From Aquamicrobium lusatiense (GTDB lineage Bacteria; Pseudomonadota; Alphaproteobacteria; Rhizobiales; Rhizobiaceae), in assembly GCF_014201615.1 (NCBI RefSeq), contig NZ_JACHEU010000009.1, positions 1 through 54,859 on the forward strand: a stretch of 54,859 bases of DNA, given 5' to 3'. Position 1 is the stretch's first letter, and the number at the start of each line of letters is the position of its first letter. Of the stretch, positions 53,671-54,859 are shown one piece after another. Below the pieces are notes generated by a model. That model was not told the origin of the DNA and did no database searches. It saw only the letters and a list, made by a program, of their open reading frames with translations. The position numbers and the translations under genes are program-made.

Positions 53671-54561
53671 ATGAATCTGAAACAGCTTGAGGCGTTCAGG
53701 GCCGTCATGATCGCTGGCAGCATGGTTGGTGGGGCCAGGCTGCTTCGCATCTCCCAGCCTGCTGTCAGCCAGATGATCCGTCTCTTCGAGAAGCAGGCGG
53801 GGATTCAGCTTTTCCGCCGCCACAACGGCAAGATTTCAGCCACTCCCGAGGCGGACATTCTTTTTGCCGAGACCGAACGCGTCTATTCGGGGGTCAAGAT
53901 GCTTGAGCGGCTGACCGAGGGCCTGCGCCACAACACCTACGGGACATTGCGCATCGCCGGCTTCCCGGCAATCAGCCGGCAGGTTCTGCCGAGGATCATC
54001 TCGCAGTATTGCCGAGAGCGGCCGGAAGTGAATGTCACACTGGATTCCATCCAGTCGCGCAATATCGCGGATCTCATCGCGCGGCGCGAGGTCGATCTTG
54101 CCCTGTCGGTCCTGCCCAGTGACCGCGACGAGGTGGAGGGACGCATCGTCGGCACCCTGAGGGCGGTCTGCATTTTGCCGCACGCTCATCGCCTGCGCGA
54201 TCGCGACGTTATTCACGCCAAAGACCTTGAGGGGGAGGCGTTCATCTCCCTTGGCGGGACAGATCCCTCCCGCATGATGATTGATGAGGTTTTCGAGACG
54301 CTCGGCGTCAACCGCCGGCTTCATGTTCAGACGACACAGTCCGACATTGCCTGCGGCTTCGTCGCTGAGGGAACAGGTATATCCATCATCGATGAACTGA
54401 CGATGTCCTGGTACGGTGCCGAGCGGATCATCGCACGTCCCTTCGAGCCGGGCGTATCCTTCCGGGTCTGGCTTCTCCAATTGCGCACCAGCCGGCAATC
54501 ACGGCTGGTGAAAAGCTTCTCGGAACTGCTTCGCGACCAGATCCCCGGCTTCCTTGGATGA
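53671..54561 (+). CDS. LysR-family transcriptional regulator
   Basis: 296 residues from ATG 53671 after TGGGGGCG. Helix-turn-helix region: LKQLEAFRAVMIAGSMVGGA, then SQPAVSQMIRLFEKQAGIQL, then FRRHNGKISATPEADILFAE. The effector domain has LRIAGFPAISRQVLPRIISQ, VDLALSVLPSDRDEVEGRIV and ACGFVAEGTGISIIDELTM. This resembles the opine/nopaline-type OccR/NocR or amino-acid-responsive subgroup. Divergent from the amino-acid transporter operon and probably its regulator, with the amino acid or a relative as effector. Confidence 0.93.
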   Translation: MNLKQLEAFRAVMIAGSMVGGARLLRISQPAVSQMIRLFEKQAGIQLFRRHNGKISATPEADILFAETERVYSGVKMLERLTEGLRHNTYGTLRIAGFPAISRQVLPRIISQYCRERPEVNVTLDSIQSRNIADLIARREVDLALSVLPSDRDEVEGRIVGTLRAVCILPHAHRLRDRDVIHAKDLEGEAFISLGGTDPSRMMIDEVFETLGVNRRLHVQTTQSDIACGFVAEGTGISIIDELTMSWYGAERIIARPFEPGVSFRVWLLQLRTSRQSRLVKSFSELLRDQIPGFLG

Positions 54562-54766
54562 CAGGAAGCCGGCATGCGGGGGAGGGAAAGCGTAGCGAGC
54601 AGGTTCGGTCCCTGCACGGCAACCCCCTGTACCGCAACGCGCACGCTTTCATTGAGCCCGGACCAAAACATCATGCTCTTCAGGCCAGCCGCCCTGATTG
54701 TGCAGTTGCGTTGCGGATCGCCGGCTCCGTGCCGTCAGCATCTTTAAATTCGAACCCGGAATGGCC

Positions 54767-54859
54767 CTACCGCGACAGCCGGCCTTCGTCGTCGATCAGG
54801 GTGAGCCGGCAGGGTGCGGCGTCGCCCCAGCGCCAGAGGACCAGATTGAGGTCGTCATC
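54767..54859 (-). pseudogene. RES-domain toxin gene, C-terminal portion
   Basis: The minus strand from 54859 encodes DDDLNLVLWRWGDAAPC, then RLTLIDDEGRLSR and a TAG at 54769-54767. LNLVLWRWG is the hallmark C-terminal motif of RES toxins. The frame continues from the RES fragment at the left end (168 to 1), so the two pieces are the same gene read across the window join. The last bases of the window (ATC) equal the first three; removing that possible 3-base overlap also keeps the frame. About 205 bp before it, up to the LysR stop, show no gene. Confidence 0.8.

Noticed and set aside
1..54859. The window as an element inserted into a RES gene
   Set aside because: An insertion would place the toxin's C-terminal part at the left end and the N-terminal part at the right; the observed order is the reverse.
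1..54859. CRISPR arrays, tRNA or rRNA genes, prophage or conjugation genes
   Set aside because: No regularly spaced repeats, tRNA-like folds, or phage or transfer protein families were seen.

Overview
The window looks like DNA from a GC-rich alphaproteobacterium, most likely of the order Hyphomicrobiales (Brucella/Ochrobactrum- or Mesorhizobium-like). The grounds are the many peptide- and amino-acid-type ABC transporters with LysR regulators, an Omp25/Omp31-like barrel domain, FecI/FecR signalling pairs, and IS6-type transposases of a kind common in that group. The order is an inference from gene style, not a proven identification. No rRNA, tRNA, CRISPR array, phage module, conjugation gene or plasmid replication/partition gene was found.

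The two ends of the window fit together. The C-terminal 30 codons of a RES-domain toxin gene enter at the right end (minus strand), and the preceding ~55 codons lie at the left end (minus strand), in the same frame across the join. The sequence is therefore probably a circular molecule or circularised contig (or one unit of a tandem duplication) opened inside this gene.

Layout. (1) 1-1474 is scar tissue: the RES fragment, a fragment of an RND efflux adaptor, and an IS6-family element with a doubly nonsense-mutated transposase. (2) 1562-6204 is a FecR/FecI/TonB-receptor set on the minus strand. It is followed by relics of an OmpR-type two-component system and a second IS6-type fragment (6752-7683). 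(3) 7800-26120 is the largest catabolic block. On the minus strand are an orphan peptide-type binding protein and an Asp/Glu-racemase-like protein. On the plus strand is an FAD amine oxidase. A LysR gene is divergent from a tight operon of hyuA, an Opp/Dpp-type ABC transporter, a ThDP enzyme, hyuB, a PaiB-like flavoprotein, and the two parts of an AtuA-type protein. (4) 26334-36460 holds a LysR gene, a minus-strand operon of gamma-glutamyltransferase, a second Opp/Dpp-type transporter and a family III CoA-transferase, and an AraC regulator divergent from that operon. (5) 36498-40680 holds a flavin/iron-sulfur reductase fusion, a DMSP-lyase-family cupin, and a second copy of the FAD amine oxidase. 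(6) 41317-43660 is an MmyB-type regulator divergent from a DHA2 drug/solute exporter. (7) 44102-49425 is a second FecI/FecR pair with a large haem-type TonB receptor that carries a second beta-barrel at its C-terminus. (8) 49640-54561 is a polar amino-acid ABC transporter plus aminotransferase operon with a divergent LysR gene.

Taken together this is an accessory scavenging and catabolism region. Three separate importers bring in peptide-like or amino-acid-like compounds. The linked enzymes (cyclic-amide/oxoproline-type ATPase-amidohydrolase, gamma-glutamyltransferase, racemase-like protein, flavin amine oxidases, ThDP lyase, CoA-transferase, aminotransferase) suggest breakdown of gamma-glutamyl, lactam or amine compounds. 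Two iron/haem signalling receptors and their sigma/anti-sigma pairs flank the catabolic part. The most unusual items are the TonB-receptor/Omp barrel fusion (45775-49425), the cupin/flavoprotein/amine-oxidase module (36498-40680), and the hyuA...hyuB operon interrupted by transporter genes.
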